From: Siminovitchia thermophila
Lineage (GTDB): Bacteria > Bacillota > Bacilli > Bacillales > Bacillaceae_C
Direction: 5' to 3'
Assembly: GCF_016909185.1 (NCBI RefSeq)
Contig: NZ_JAFBFH010000004.1
Span: 152,300 to 216,299, forward strand
Length of the DNA stretch: 64,000 nt
A model generated the notes under the pieces. That model saw only the letters and a list, made by a program, of their open reading frames with translations, did no database searches and was not told the DNA's origin. The position numbers were made by a program, and so were the translations under genes. This document shows positions 39,075 to 48,482 of this stretch, piece after piece (positions within the stretch are counted from its first letter, which is position 1; every line of letters begins with the position of its first letter).

Positions 39075-39437
39075 ATGAGTGCCATCGTTACTTTAACCGA
39101 GGCGGCTGCCTTGCGAATTAAAGAAATGATGAAACAAAATGGCGAAGAAGGTGCTTATTTCCGCTTTTCGATTAATGGGGGCGGTTGCAGTGGACTATCA
39201 TACGGCATGAGTCTCGACCATGAAAAAACGGATGAGGATAAGCATTTCGAACAGCACGGCATTGAAGTCGTGATCGACAAGGACAGTGCGCCACTTGTCA
39301 CCGGGACAACGATTGATTTCAAACAATCTTTAATGGGCGGCGGATTTACGATCGACAACCCCAATGCGTTGGTTTCTTGTGGCTGTGGTACGTCCTTCCG
39401 GACTGCCAAAGTGACCGGAACGCCGGAAGAATGTTAA
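39075..39437 (+). CDS. yutM: A-type Fe-S carrier YutM (SufA/HesB)
   Basis: 120 residues, HesB/IscA family. The three cluster Cys are visible: NGGGCSGLSY and the C-terminal SCGCGTSF. Carrier of Fe-S clusters between the Suf scaffold and client enzymes such as aconitase or radical SAM proteins. AGGGGGTG precedes the ATG. Monocistronic, with its own promoter and terminator. Confidence 0.93.
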   Translation: MSAIVTLTEAAALRIKEMMKQNGEEGAYFRFSINGGGCSGLSYGMSLDHEKTDEDKHFEQHGIEVVIDKDSAPLVTGTTIDFKQSLMGGGFTIDNPNALVSCGCGTSFRTAKVTGTPEEC

Positions 39438-39441
39438 TGAT

Positions 39442-39496
39442 AAAAGACCTGGACTTATGGAGGGCCTAAAGGGGCCCGCTAAAGTTCAGGTCTTTT
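39442..39496. terminator. Bidirectional terminator yutM/yumC
   Basis: AAAAGACCTGGACTT pairs with AAGTTCAGGTCTTTT (one mismatch); an inner GGGCC/GGCCC arm extends it. Confidence 0.88.
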
Positions 39497-39511
39497 CGTT
39501 TGGTTTGATCT

Positions 39512-40510
39512 CTATTTATCAAAAAGGGATGTGCTGTGCATTGGTTGCACACGCGCTTTCGGATCAATGTATGCTTTTGCATTGCTGACAGCAGTAGGAG
39601 CTTCGCCAAATCCTGTTGCAATGAGTTTGACTTTGCCTTCATATGTCGTCACATCGCCGGCTGCATAAATGCCTGGAATATTGGTTTCCATCTTGGAGTT
39701 GACAACAATCGAATTTTTTTCAATGTCGATTCCCCATTCTTTAATAGGGCCAAGCGAAGAAACAAAGCCATAGTTGCAAATGAGTTCATCAAGTTCAATT
39801 TCTTTCACTGCTTCGCCCCGAACTTCCTGGATAATAATTTTTCTGACAGCTTCTTCATCACAAATCATATCTGCCGCAGCAAAAGGGGTTATAACTTCAA
39901 CAGTAGAAGCTTTCAGTTGTTCTACGCTGCTTTCGTGGGCCCGAAACTTATCCCGGCGGTGAATCAAAGTAACTTTTTCCGCAATAGGCTCCAACATAAG
40001 CGCCCAGTCTACGGCCGAGTCTCCTCCACCTAAAATGACTACCCGTTTGCCTTCAAACTTTTTCATGTCATCCACGAAGTAATGAAGGTTTTTACCTTCG
40101 TAATGTTCAGCTTCTTGAAGTTCGAGGCGACGCGGTTGGAAAGCTCCGATTCCTGCTGTAATAATAATCGCCTTTGTATAGTGGATTTCTTTATCGGTTG
40201 TTAACTTAAAAGTTCCGTCTTCCAACTTTTCAACGTTTTGGACTGACTGCCCTAAACAGATCGTTTGATCGAACAATTGTAATTGCTCTTTCAAGTTATT
40301 GACAAGGTCAATAGCTTTCACTTTTGGAAAACCCGCGACATCATATATATATTTTTCGGGATACAGAGCCGCAAGCTGCCCGCCTAATTGAGGAAGGCTT
40401 TCAATGATCTTTACGGTCGAATTTCTCATCCCTGCGTAAAAGGCGGTAAATAGTCCAGCGGGGCCTGCCCCGATGATCGTCATGTCATATATTTGTTGAT
40501 CTTCTTTCAA
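39512..40510 (-). CDS. yumC: Ferredoxin/flavodoxin-NADP reductase YumC
   Basis: 332-residue thioredoxin-reductase-like FNR. FAD motif [20 protein letters not shown] motif [15 protein letters not shown], second FAD motif [14 protein letters not shown]. It lacks the CxxC of thioredoxin reductase. YumC is essential in B. subtilis and supplies low-potential electrons. I choose TTG 40510, seven bases after GGAGGG; the result (MKEDQQIYD) matches the known N-terminus type. An upstream ATG at 40534 lies ahead of that site. Confidence 0.95.
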   Translation of the reverse strand: MKEDQQIYDMTIIGAGPAGLFTAFYAGMRNSTVKIIESLPQLGGQLAALYPEKYIYDVAGFPKVKAIDLVNNLKEQLQLFDQTICLGQSVQNVEKLEDGTFKLTTDKEIHYTKAIIITAGIGAFQPRRLELQEAEHYEGKNLHYFVDDMKKFEGKRVVILGGGDSAVDWALMLEPIAEKVTLIHRRDKFRAHESSVEQLKASTVEVITPFAAADMICDEEAVRKIIIQEVRGEAVKEIELDELICNYGFVSSLGPIKEWGIDIEKNSIVVNSKMETNIPGIYAAGDVTTYEGKVKLIATGFGEAPTAVSNAKAYIDPKARVQPMHSTSLFDK

Positions 40511-40760
40511 AGAAAATCCCTCCAGTTTAAACACCTTATAATTTTGTCATCATAACACTTTCCTATTGTGACATATATCATTCACTTTTGCATATGAAAT
40601 GCCCAAAAAAAGAATGAAAAACGACGATTTTCACGCTTTTGTTTCAAAACTTTCGAAACATTTACATTTCCTATAAACTGCTTGAAAAAAGTATGCAAAA
40701 GCCATATGATGAACATATATTAAGTTTTTGTGACATTTATCTCTTTTTTTTTGTCCTGGT

Positions 40761-40778
40761 ACGTGAAGTGCATCACAA
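40761..40778 (+). promoter_or_regulatory. Candidate Rex operator upstream of ndh
   Basis: ACGTGAA-GTGC-ATCACAA fits the Rex box TTGTGAA-N4-TTCACAA at 11 of 14 arm positions. Rex represses the ndh operon in B. subtilis at high NADH. The GTGA-N6-TCAC core would also suit a CRP/FNR protein. It lies 73 bases before the ndh start. Confidence 0.55.
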
Positions 40779-40850
40779 TATTTTATATTTTATTATTTAT
40801 TCCCGAGCATTTCAAACGTACTGATTGAATATTATGTAAAGGTGGAAGTG

Positions 40851-42074
40851 ATGAAAGTGAGAAAGCCAAAGATTGTAGTACTCGGCGCAGGTTATGGAGG
40901 CCTCATGACGGTCACGCGTCTTCAAAAGCAAATAGGAAGCAATGATGCCGAAATTGTTCTAGTAAATAAAAATGATTACCATTATGAAACGACATGGCTG
41001 CATGAAGCTTCTGCCGGAACATTGCACCATGATCGTGTTCGATATGCCATCACCGATGTAATTGATAAAAGCAGGGTTCAATTTATTCAAGATACGGCGG
41101 AAAAAGTTGACTTGGAAGCGAAAAAGGTCCTTCTCAAAAATGGCGAAGTGACATACGATTATTTGGTTGTCGCCCTTGGAGGGGCACCTGAAACATTTGG
41201 CATCCCCGGGCTTGATAAATATGCATTCTCCATTACAAATGTAAACTCCGCCCGCCAAATACGCGAACATATCGAGTATCAATTTGCCACATATAAAGTG
41301 GAGCAAGGCGAAAAGCCGGAGCGGCTTACCATAGTTGTCGGCGGTGCCGGGTTTACAGGAATTGAGTTTTTGGGAGAGTTAGGTAACCGGATTCCGGAAC
41401 TGTGCAAGGAATATGATATTGATCAAACTTTAGTCAAAGTCATTTGTGTAGAGGCGGCCCCTACGGCGTTGCCTGGTTTTGATCCAGAATTGGTCGAATA
41501 TGCGACAGCCCAACTGGAAAGAAAAAATATTGAATTCCGCATTGGAACAGCGATTAAAGAAGCAACTCCTGAAGGAATTATCGTAGCAAAAGGTGAAGAT
41601 GAAACAGAAGAAATTAAAGCGGGAACAGTGGTTTGGGCTGCTGGAGTCCGCGGCAATCCAATCATTGAAGCATCCGGATTTGAAAACATGCGCGGCCGTG
41701 TTAAAGTCGATCCGGATCTACGTGCGCCAGGACAACCAGATGTTTTTGTCATTGGCGACTGTTCTCTTGTGATCAACGAAGAGATCAACCGGCCGTATCC
41801 GCCAACTGCACAAATCGCCATGCAGCAAGGTGAACTAGTTGCTGCAAATCTTGCAAGAATTGTGCAAGGAAAATCGGATCTTGAGACATTCACATTCGAA
41901 AATAAGGGGACAGTTTGTTCCTTGGGCGATGATGACGCGATCGGTGTCGTCTTTGGAAAGAAAATGACTGGAACAAAAGCCGCCTTCATGAAAAAGATGA
42001 TTGACAATCGTGCTTTATACATGATCGGTGGAGTCTCGCTCACGATGAAAAAAGGTAAATTTAATCTTTTATAA
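40851..42074 (+). CDS. ndh: Type II NADH dehydrogenase
   Basis: 407 residues, non-pumping NADH:menaquinone oxidoreductase. FAD site [18 protein letters not shown] site [18 protein letters not shown], second FAD motif [12 protein letters not shown]-terminal amphipathic segment (about 360-405) probably anchors it to the membrane. Corresponds to B. subtilis YumB/YjlD, the main respiratory entry when Complex I is absent. AAAGGTGG precedes ATG 40851; GTG 40842 is an alternative. Confidence 0.93.
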   Translation: MKVRKPKIVVLGAGYGGLMTVTRLQKQIGSNDAEIVLVNKNDYHYETTWLHEASAGTLHHDRVRYAITDVIDKSRVQFIQDTAEKVDLEAKKVLLKNGEVTYDYLVVALGGAPETFGIPGLDKYAFSITNVNSARQIREHIEYQFATYKVEQGEKPERLTIVVGGAGFTGIEFLGELGNRIPELCKEYDIDQTLVKVICVEAAPTALPGFDPELVEYATAQLERKNIEFRIGTAIKEATPEGIIVAKGEDETEEIKAGTVVWAAGVRGNPIIEASGFENMRGRVKVDPDLRAPGQPDVFVIGDCSLVINEEINRPYPPTAQIAMQQGELVAANLARIVQGKSDLETFTFENKGTVCSLGDDDAIGVVFGKKMTGTKAAFMKKMIDNRALYMIGGVSLTMKKGKFNLL

Positions 42075-42088
42075 TAGGTCATTGGCGA

Positions 42089-42120
42089 AAAGGCAGAATC
42101 AATTTGATTCTGTCTTTTTC
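42089..42120 (+). terminator. Terminator after ndh
   Basis: GCAGAATC-aattt-GATTCTG followed by TCTTTTTC. Confidence 0.85.
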
Positions 42121-42363
42121 AAAGGAAAGAATGCGCCTAAAGAAAGCCTTGTTTTTTTATGCTTCAGTCTTTTCTCGTTTACTTTTTGTGACTGGATGCA
42201 CAACGACTCTTGTGCATGTTAGAATGTTTGAACGATCATGTCAAAACGAATTACGCAGTTATTATTAGTGGAACAGGGCAATAATCGTTTGCACCAGCTA
42301 AATGGTCATTTTACTCCAGTGGTGTAAATGTTTTTTCTATTTTGCAAATAATAAGGAGAGAAA

Positions 42364-42846
42364 ATGAATCAAAAGAGAGGGAATGTGTGGCTTGCTGCTT
42401 GTGGTTTAGTCGTTGACAAGAAAGGCCGTTGGCTTGTCGTCAAAAAGAAGTATGGCGGAGCAAAAGGTCAATGGACACTTCCCGCAGGATTTGTCGAAGC
42501 GGGGGAAACGGTTGATGAAGCTGTAAAGCGGGAAGTGCTTGAAGAAACGGGAATCGTCTGCCATATAAACGGTCTGCTGGGGATGAGGACAGGCGTGATC
42601 GACGAAATGATCAGCGACAATATGATTTTGTTTTTATGTACGCCAGAAAATACGACACTTCATATCGAAGAACATGAAATTGACTCGGCCAGCTGGATGG
42701 CACCTGAAGATTTAGCTTATGATGAGAACGCTTCGCTCATTTTAAAAGAAATAATGACAACTGGAATTTTACCCCTTCAAAAAGAGAGGACAGGTTTTCA
42801 TCCGGGCCCGCAATTTGGATATACCGCATATAAGTTATTTTTATAA
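42364..42846 (+). CDS. Nudix hydrolase
   Basis: 160 residues with an intact Nudix box (GFVEAGETVDEAVKREVLEE, then TGI). The substrate cannot be told; the ADP-ribose and NADH pyrophosphatase types have extra motifs that I do not see. AAGGAGAG precedes the ATG. Transcribed alone between ndh and yuiB. Confidence 0.88.
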   Translation: MNQKRGNVWLAACGLVVDKKGRWLVVKKKYGGAKGQWTLPAGFVEAGETVDEAVKREVLEETGIVCHINGLLGMRTGVIDEMISDNMILFLCTPENTTLHIEEHEIDSASWMAPEDLAYDENASLILKEIMTTGILPLQKERTGFHPGPQFGYTAYKLFL

Positions 42847-42896
42847 AAGCGACAGCAAACTGGTAAAAATGTCATGAATTCTCCTCTATTCTTGCA

Positions 42897-42925
42897 TTGA
42901 CGCTCTATTCACCATTCTGTAAACT
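42897..42925 (+). promoter_or_regulatory. Sigma-A promoter of yuiB
   Basis: TTGACG, 17-base spacer, TAAACT, 32 bases before the start codon. Confidence 0.65.
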
Positions 42926-42956
42926 TGTTAGTAGCGAACTTTAGGAGGATACATCC

Positions 42957-43280
42957 ATGCCAATGACCGTTCCTGTCCTGCTTATTTCCATGTTATTATT
43001 TTTTGTCCTATTCTATGGAATTGGTTTTTTGTTGAATATGTTGTTGCGAATGACATGGATTATGGCAGTCATTTATCCAATTATCGCGATATTGATTGTA
43101 GATAAAGTAAGGTTTACAGAATATTTCACAGCCCCTTCTGCTTCTTTTTCCAGTCTGGGAGAAGTCATATCCCATTTGGCGCCCGCGGACATGCTTATTT
43201 TGGGCAGTGGCCTTGTGGGAGCCATAGCAGCAGGGCTTACCATGCGTTATTTAAGAAAAAAAGGATACAGAATGTTTTAA
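42957..43280 (+). CDS. yuiB: Membrane protein YuiB
   Basis: 107 residues with three membrane segments (about 5-28, 33-50 and 78-95) and a basic C-terminus RYLRKKGYRMF. Matches B. subtilis YuiB in size and position. Function unknown. TAGGAGG precedes the ATG. The small B. subtilis neighbour yuiA is not seen. Confidence 0.8.
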   Translation: MPMTVPVLLISMLLFFVLFYGIGFLLNMLLRMTWIMAVIYPIIAILIVDKVRFTEYFTAPSASFSSLGEVISHLAPADMLILGSGLVGAIAAGLTMRYLRKKGYRMF

Positions 43281-43428
43281 GGAGATGTCGCGGTTGTCGA
43301 GAACACCCTTTCGTGATTTCTTCAACATGGCAATATAAACGTACGGAAAAAAGCATCCCTTAGGACTCCTTCGAATGCTCTGAATAGGCCAAGGGTGTTA
43401 GGCTATATGGTGGCCTGTAAAGGAAAAG

Positions 43429-43465
43429 AACAGCTTCGGATTCGTTTCGCAGCTGTTTTTATTTT
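43429..43465 (+). terminator. Terminator downstream of yuiB
   Basis: AACAGCT pairs with AGCTGTT, followed by TTTATTTTTT. It lies about 150 bp after the yuiB stop. Confidence 0.7.
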
Positions 43466-43539
43466 TTAGTCGATAATTTAGCATCCCCATTCACATTCCG
43501 ACTTCGCAATCGCAAGTCCTATCCACCTTTTGAAAACCT

Positions 43540-43915
43540 CTCCATGTGTCGCAATGCTCCATATGTTATAGAAATCCTCTCCATGTGTGTCGCAATGCTC
43601 CATATGTTATGGAAATCCTCTCGGACATGTATTGTCCTCCTCACCCGCTATCGAAATCCTTGTCTTGTGTCGCCCTCCTCATCACATGATCTCTCACACG
43701 AGTCGTAATCCTCTTCACATGATCGAAAACCTCTCCACACAAGTCGTAATCCTCTTCACATGATCGAAAACCTCTCCACACAAGTCGTAATCCTCTTAAC
43801 ATGATCGAAAACCACTCCACACGAGTCGTAATCTTCTTCACTTGATCGCAATACTGGCCCCTTATGCCGCAATCTTCTTCACATAATCGAAATCCTCGCC
43901 CCCACAGTTAATCTT
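43540..43915. repeat. Intergenic tandem array, 41-bp unit of two half-units
   Basis: The best copies (about 43690-43830) have a 41-bp period made of two related halves, CGAAAACCTCTCCACACAAG and TCGTAATCCTCTTCACATGA. Left copies use CATATGTTATGGAAATCCTC with a slightly different period. It has no constant repeat separated by unique spacers, so it is not CRISPR. A 66-codon minus-strand frame here only translates the repeats. Confidence 0.88.
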
Positions 43916-44027
43916 TAGGCGTATCGTAGGAGGGATTTCGATTTTCGCGACTTACTCAGCTTAAGCTAAAATGAATACTTCTTCTCAAGCGGGGCAACAA
44001 TAGCCTTGAGAGGAGTGAATGCATGTC

Positions 44028-44663
44028 ATGAAGGTTCTTTATGGCAGAAGGTTTGCCATGACGGTTTTATTTCTTGGGGCGTTGGCGGTAACTTATGAAA
44101 CATTGTCCGGCATTCAGGCGTATACACTTGTTCAAGATATGATGGCCAATGCAAGTGTTGATCAAAAAAAATCCGATAAAACAAATGCTCAAGCAGAGGC
44201 GGAAAGCCCCATACCTTCTTTGGAAGAGTCGTTCGATTGGTCCAAATACCCTGTAAAAAAGGTCGTTGCCACCGGTTACACTGCCGGGGAAGAATCGACA
44301 GGAAAAAAGCCGGGACATCCTTCCTACGGGATTACATATTCGGGTGTCAAAGTAAAAAGAGATCTTTATTCAACCGTCGCCGCTGACCCCGATATATTTC
44401 CTATGGGAACGATTTTATTTATTCCGGGTTACGGGTATGGTGTTGTGACTGACACGGGATCTGCCATTAAAGGCAATAAAATAGATCTCTATTTTGAAAC
44501 AGTACAAGATGTTTATAAAGAGTGGGGAAAGCGTACCGTGGATGTTCATGTGATCCAGTTGGGATCTGGAAAAGTCACGGAAGAGGAACTCACGGCATTA
44601 AATGAAGATGAAACGATGCAAGTATTCCGGCAAAACTATTTAAAAAATGCGAATGAAAATTAG
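44028..44663 (+). CDS. yuiC: 3D-domain cell-wall protein YuiC
   Basis: 211 residues. An N-terminal membrane or signal segment ([16 protein letters not shown]), a polar linker rich in Glu/Ala, then the 3D domain with Asp residues in [22 protein letters not shown] and NKIDLYFE. YuiC of B. subtilis is a muralytic enzyme related to resuscitation-promoting stationary-phase survival proteins. ATG 44028 is 12 bases after AGGAG; ATG 44019 is only three bases from it and less likely. Confidence 0.88.
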   Translation: MKVLYGRRFAMTVLFLGALAVTYETLSGIQAYTLVQDMMANASVDQKKSDKTNAQAEAESPIPSLEESFDWSKYPVKKVVATGYTAGEESTGKKPGHPSYGITYSGVKVKRDLYSTVAADPDIFPMGTILFIPGYGYGVVTDTGSAIKGNKIDLYFETVQDVYKEWGKRTVDVHVIQLGSGKVTEEELTALNEDETMQVFRQNYLKNANEN

Positions 44664-44679
44664 GTTGTTTCACATATAT

Positions 44680-44709
44680 GGGCGCCCTGAAAAGCGGGCC
44701 GCCCTTTTT
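44680..44709 (+). terminator. Terminator after yuiC
   Basis: GGGCG...CGCCC stem with an inner GGCC-like arm, followed by T5. Confidence 0.8.
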
Positions 44710-44718
44710 GTTATTTCG

Positions 44719-45204
44719 TTAAGTTACTTTTGAAAAAATATACCATAGGAACAAAGTTAATCCAACACCTGTAAGCCCTCCAAAAAAAACTTCCACAGGT
44801 TTGTGTCCAAGCAATTCTTTCAATTCTTCTCGCTTTTTCTGCTGCGGCTTTTCCGGCCATTCCTTCGCTTCTTCGATAAAACGCTGAAAATCGGATACGA
44901 GCTGGTTCAGCACGACAGCATGCTCCCCTGCTTGCCAGCGCACGCCTGTCGCATCAAACATGACAATAATGGCAAATACCACGGAGATGGCAAATAAAGG
45001 CGAATCCAGACCCGTTTCCAAGGCAACACCTGTTGAGAGGGCAGTAACAGCGGCTGAGTGGGAGCTGGGCATCCCACCTGTTGAAGTCAACAGTGACCAG
45101 TCTACTTTTTTGGTGATAAAAAACTGAAGGGGCACTTTAATAAACTGAGCGAAAAAAATCGAAGTAAGGGCAGACCAAAGTGGAAAATTGAAAAAAAGCT
45201 CCAT
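44719..45204 (-). CDS. yuiD: DUF212 divergent PAP2-family membrane protein YuiD
   Basis: 161 residues with four or five membrane segments. GGMPSSHSAAVTAL carries the PAP2-like SxxxH motif, and FDATGVRWQAGEHAVVLN supplies the second His region. Possible lipid phosphatase, not proven. AAAGGATG lies before ATG 45204. Convergent with yuiC, divergent from pepA. Confidence 0.87.
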   Translation of the reverse strand: MELFFNFPLWSALTSIFFAQFIKVPLQFFITKKVDWSLLTSTGGMPSSHSAAVTALSTGVALETGLDSPLFAISVVFAIIVMFDATGVRWQAGEHAVVLNQLVSDFQRFIEEAKEWPEKPQQKKREELKELLGHKPVEVFFGGLTGVGLTLFLWYIFSKVT

Positions 45205-45358
45205 CGATGACATCCTTTCTTTCCAACAACGTCTTCTTATTTTTTATCATACCATATCCAAGAAGCAATCAATCATTTCCTTTTAAGAAAAACAACCTGC
45301 CAGCTCGATGCATCCTGCTGTTTCGTCTATAATGATGAAAAGAAGGGAGTTGAAAGTA

Positions 45359-46876
45359 GTGGATGTCATTCATGCACAAAACAGCAATCCTTTTGAAACG
45401 GAGCAAGAATGTATGATCATCGGATTGCTTGATAAGCCGGAAAAATTTTCGGGCCCCCTAGAAGGACTGGATCAAATGTTTCAGGGAGAATTAACCAACC
45501 TCGTCAAAAGGGGCGACCTTTCGGCTAAGCTTAAAAAGGTGCGTACTGTATATAGCCTGGGATTATCGCCCATCAAGCGATTCGTTTTTGTCGGGTTGGG
45601 AAAAGAAAAGGATCTGACAGCCGATTTCCTAAGAGAGGCAGTCGGCAAAGCCTGTAAAACGATAAAAGAAATGCGGGTCCCATCCTTTGCAATTGCGCTT
45701 GACTCTTTTGTCCACGGGGATCTAAGCAGTACGGCCGTTGCTCAAATCATCGGCGAAGCTTTTACGATGGCAACATACGAATTTCCGGGCTACAAACAAA
45801 AGTCAAATGAACCCGAAGTAACCATAAAGAAAATGAATGTATTTACAAGTGAACAGCAACACGAAATTGAAACCTCTCTGAAAAATGGCATGATTTATGG
45901 AAAAGCGACCAACGCTGCACGGACGCTCGTAAATATGCCGAGTAATTTGCTGAACCCTGCTTATCTGGCGGAATACGCAAAAAATTTGGCAGGACGGTTT
46001 GGGTTTGAGTTGGAAATATTGGAAAAGGCGGACATGGAAAAGCTGGGAATGGGGGCTATGCTTGCTGTTAACCAAGGATCTGAGGAACCTCCTTATATGA
46101 TCGTTTTAAAATACAGAGGCCAAGAGCAATGGAATGATGTTCTGGGACTAGTCGGAAAAGGGATCACGTTTGATACAGGAGGCTATTCGTTAAAACCAAA
46201 GTCGAGCATTGTTGAAATGAAGACGGATATGGCAGGCGGAGCGGCGGTCTTGGGTGCGATGGAAATTATCGGAGAACTGCGGCCAAACCGGAATGTAGTG
46301 GCAGTCATTCCCGCAACTGATAATGTAGTGAGCGGCAAAGCATTTAAACCGGATGATGTTATTACCAGCTTAAACGGCAAGACTATTGAAATATTAAATA
46401 CAGATGCAGAAGGGCGACTCGTCCTCGCCGATGCGATTACGTATGCTAAAATGCATGGAGCTGAATATGTCGTGGATGCGGCTACTTTAACAGGTGGGGT
46501 CGTCGTAGCCTTAGGCCTTGATAAAACGGGAGCCATGACCAATCATGATGCTTTTTATGAAAAAGTGTTTCAGGCTTCAGAAAAAACAGGTGAATTTATA
46601 TGGAGGCTTCCTCTTACAGAGCAAGATAAAGAGAGAGTGCGTTCAAGCGAAATAGCCGATTTAAACAATTCGCCGGGCCGGGAAGGCCACGCCATTATGG
46701 GTGGAGCATTTCTCGCTGAGTTTGCAGAAGACACACCATGGGTGCACTTGGATATTGCCGGAACAGCGACTTCGAAAAAAAGCTCCGAGCTTGGTCCATC
46801 CGGCGCCACAGGTGTCATGGTTAGAACCCTGGCAACTCTCGTCTGTGATGAAGACTTGAATGGGCTCGGCCAATGA
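45359..46876 (+). CDS. pepA: Leucyl aminopeptidase PepA
   Basis: 505 residues, M17 family dinuclear-zinc aminopeptidase (B. subtilis YuiE). Metal and catalytic motifs: GKGITFDTGGYSLKP, MKTDMAGGAAVLGA and the signature NTDAEGRLVLADAITYA. Cytosolic hexamer. GGGAG is nine bases before GTG 45359, preferred over upstream in-frame codons that overlap a TATAAT at 45328. Confidence 0.95.
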   Translation: MDVIHAQNSNPFETEQECMIIGLLDKPEKFSGPLEGLDQMFQGELTNLVKRGDLSAKLKKVRTVYSLGLSPIKRFVFVGLGKEKDLTADFLREAVGKACKTIKEMRVPSFAIALDSFVHGDLSSTAVAQIIGEAFTMATYEFPGYKQKSNEPEVTIKKMNVFTSEQQHEIETSLKNGMIYGKATNAARTLVNMPSNLLNPAYLAEYAKNLAGRFGFELEILEKADMEKLGMGAMLAVNQGSEEPPYMIVLKYRGQEQWNDVLGLVGKGITFDTGGYSLKPKSSIVEMKTDMAGGAAVLGAMEIIGELRPNRNVVAVIPATDNVVSGKAFKPDDVITSLNGKTIEILNTDAEGRLVLADAITYAKMHGAEYVVDAATLTGGVVVALGLDKTGAMTNHDAFYEKVFQASEKTGEFIWRLPLTEQDKERVRSSEIADLNNSPGREGHAIMGGAFLAEFAEDTPWVHLDIAGTATSKKSSELGPSGATGVMVRTLATLVCDEDLNGLGQ

Positions 46877-46909
46877 TTATTCATGGAACGAATGCCCATC
46901 CCAACCAGC

Positions 46910-46961
46910 CCTTTGTCGCATAGACAATAGTGAAAGGCTTTTATGCTTTCGACAAAGGAGG
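46910..46961 (+). promoter_or_regulatory. Hairpin that sequesters a ribosome binding site
   Basis: CCTTTGTCG (46910-46918) pairs perfectly with CGACAAAGG (46950-46958). The ribosome site AAAGGAGG of the next small gene (46954-46961) is mostly inside the right arm, so folding would block translation. Could be a thermosensor-like or protein-responsive switch. Confidence 0.4.
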
Positions 46962-46970
46962 TAAACCTGG

Positions 46971-47180
46971 ATGTATTATCGAAGTTTCGCACCACCAGTT
47001 GCCGACAGCAGGTTTTTATGGGGGTTTCCATTGCTAGGTGGTTTCCTTGGCGGATTAATTGGCGGCGGTATAGGAGGAGGGATAGGGAGCTATCTAGCTG
47101 CCCGTCCAAGACCTTTTTATCCCTACCCTTACCCTTATGGCTATGGAGCTCCCTACGGCTATGGAGCACCGTATTGGTAG
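46971..47180 (+). CDS. Small Gly/Tyr/Pro-rich protein
   Basis: 69 residues: a glycine-zipper hydrophobic stretch (LLGGFLGGLIGGGIGGGIGS) that may span or insert in a membrane, then a tail of PYPYPYGYGAPYGYG. Such composition is common in spore surface or membrane-associated small proteins. A full AAAGGAGG precedes the ATG, and a terminator follows. Family not recognised. Confidence 0.7.
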   Translation: MYYRSFAPPVADSRFLWGFPLLGGFLGGLIGGGIGGGIGSYLAARPRPFYPYPYPYGYGAPYGYGAPYW

Positions 47181-47188
47181 ATGTAATA

Positions 47189-47227
47189 AAGAGCCCGTCG
47201 GCCTTACGCGGATGGGCTTTCTTTTTT
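47189..47227 (+). terminator. Terminator after the Gly/Tyr-rich gene
   Basis: AGCCCGTC pairs with GATGGGCT, followed by a T run. Confidence 0.75.
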
Positions 47228-47255
47228 GAAGTTGGAAGAGGAGGAGAATACATAG

Positions 47256-47663
47256 ATGGATAAGGAAAAAGTACAAGAACTGGCTAAAAATACGCTGCAT
47301 GATTCATTGGGAATCGAGATTACATCGCTGGAAGAAGGAAGAGTAACAGCAACCATGCCTGTTGACGGGAGAACGAAACAACCATTTGGTTATTTGCACG
47401 GGGGTGCTTCCGTTGCATTGGCTGAAACCGTTGCCAGCATTGGGGCTGTATTGATGATTGACTTGGATAAAGAAATATGTTTTGGCCTTGAAATTAATGC
47501 CAATCACATACGCTCTATGCGGGACGGTATCGTCACTGCAGTAGCGGAAGTTGTTCATCGTGGAAAGAGTACGATGGTTTGGGATATTAGGATCAGGGAT
47601 GAACAAGAATCCCTTGTTTGCATATCGAGGTGCACCATTGCCATTGTGCCAAAGCAGTCGTAG
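47256..47663 (+). CDS. menI: Hotdog thioesterase, 1,4-dihydroxy-2-naphthoyl-CoA hydrolase type
   Basis: 135-residue PaaI/hotdog thioesterase. The helix GYLHGGASVALAETVASI carries the catalytic Glu and HGG turn of the 4HBT type II group. It matches B. subtilis YuxO, proposed to release DHNA for menaquinone synthesis, and lies by the mrp operon as there, though comA is missing. GAGGAG precedes the ATG. The exact substrate is inference. Confidence 0.82.
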   Translation: MDKEKVQELAKNTLHDSLGIEITSLEEGRVTATMPVDGRTKQPFGYLHGGASVALAETVASIGAVLMIDLDKEICFGLEINANHIRSMRDGIVTAVAEVVHRGKSTMVWDIRIRDEQESLVCISRCTIAIVPKQS

Positions 47664-47731
47664 CCCTCGTGTTTGAATGCTGATTATTCCGGGAATCGTA
47701 ACACCATAAGCGAAACAAAGGAGTGAGTGCA

Positions 47732-48094
47732 TTGCCTTGGTCGCAAAATGATTACCCGGATTCCATGAAAAACCTGCCTGACCATGTTAGGAACAAAGCA
47801 ATTGAGATAGCGAACGCTTTATTGGAAGAAAGATATAGTGAAGGGCGGGCCATTGCCATTGGAATTGCCCAAGCCCGCAAGTATTTCGAAGAGGATGTTG
47901 ATCGTCCCGAGTACCATATAGAACCGAATGGAACAGACTGGGTATTGAAAAAGAAGGACGGAACAAAGGCGATTATGCGCGAAAATACAAAAGAAGATTT
48001 GCTAGAAAAGGCGAAAAGCTATGTCAATGAACACAAAGGAATGTTGGTCATTCATAAATCGGATGGAGCGATTTCCGAGACATTATATGATTGA
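47732..48094 (+). CDS. YdaT-like protein with ChaB-type and DUF2188 domains
   Basis: 120 residues. The N-terminal half (PWSQNDYPDSMKNLPDHVRN, then EIANALLEE and EGRAIAIGIAQA) is a ChaB/YdaT-like helical module. The C-terminal half (PNGTDWVLKKKDGTKAIMRE and VNEHKGMLVIHKSDG) is a DUF2188 fold. In B. subtilis YdaT is a general-stress protein. AAAGGAG lies eight bases before TTG 47732. Confidence 0.75.
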   Translation: MPWSQNDYPDSMKNLPDHVRNKAIEIANALLEERYSEGRAIAIGIAQARKYFEEDVDRPEYHIEPNGTDWVLKKKDGTKAIMRENTKEDLLEKAKSYVNEHKGMLVIHKSDGAISETLYD

Positions 48095-48141
48095 AAAAAG
48101 AACGGGCAATTCCTTTTGGGAAAAGATTGCCCGTTCTTCTT
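48093..48141. terminator. Bidirectional terminator YdaT-like/mrp
   Basis: AAGAACGGGCAAT pairs perfectly with ATTGCCCGTTCTT. Confidence 0.9.
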
Positions 48142-48482
48142 TAATCCTTCGCTTCTTTCAGATCATCCTGCGAAGTTTGATCACACATTTTTACCCCTGT
48201 ACGGTAAGCCGCTCTGCTGATCAAATGCCCCGCTACTGGAGCGGTAATGAATATAAAGGCGATTCCTAGCATAATCCGGGAATGAATAATGCCATCTTGA
48301 AAGAAAAAGTACATCAGCACCCCGAGCAAAGTGAACAAAACCCCGAGTGTTGTTGATTTTGAGGCGGCATGATTTCTCGTATAGACATCAGGCAGCCTGA
48401 TAACTCCAAACGCTGCGGCCAGGCTTAAGAACATGCCGATGAGGATAAAAAAAGCGATAACTGTATCAGCGATTGCGTTCAT
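48141..48482 (-). CDS. mrpG: Na+/H+ antiporter subunit MrpG
   Basis: 113-residue MnhG/PhaG family subunit with three membrane spans (MNAIADTVIAFFILIGMFLS, then FGVIRLPDVYTR). AAAGGAG lies before ATG 48482, and the gene starts inside the end of mrpF. Last gene of the operon; its stop overlaps the terminator stem. Confidence 0.93.
   Translation of the reverse strand: MNAIADTVIAFFILIGMFLSLAAAFGVIRLPDVYTRNHAASKSTTLGVLFTLLGVLMYFFFQDGIIHSRIMLGIAFIFITAPVAGHLISRAAYRTGVKMCDQTSQDDLKEAKD

Noticed and set aside
43641..43841. Minus-strand 66-codon frame in the 41-bp array
   Set aside because: Repeat translation without a ribosome site.
43540..43915. CRISPR array
   Set aside because: Neither this nor the other arrays have identical repeats separated by unique spacers of constant size; copies are head-to-tail and diverge over the whole unit, and no cas gene is present.
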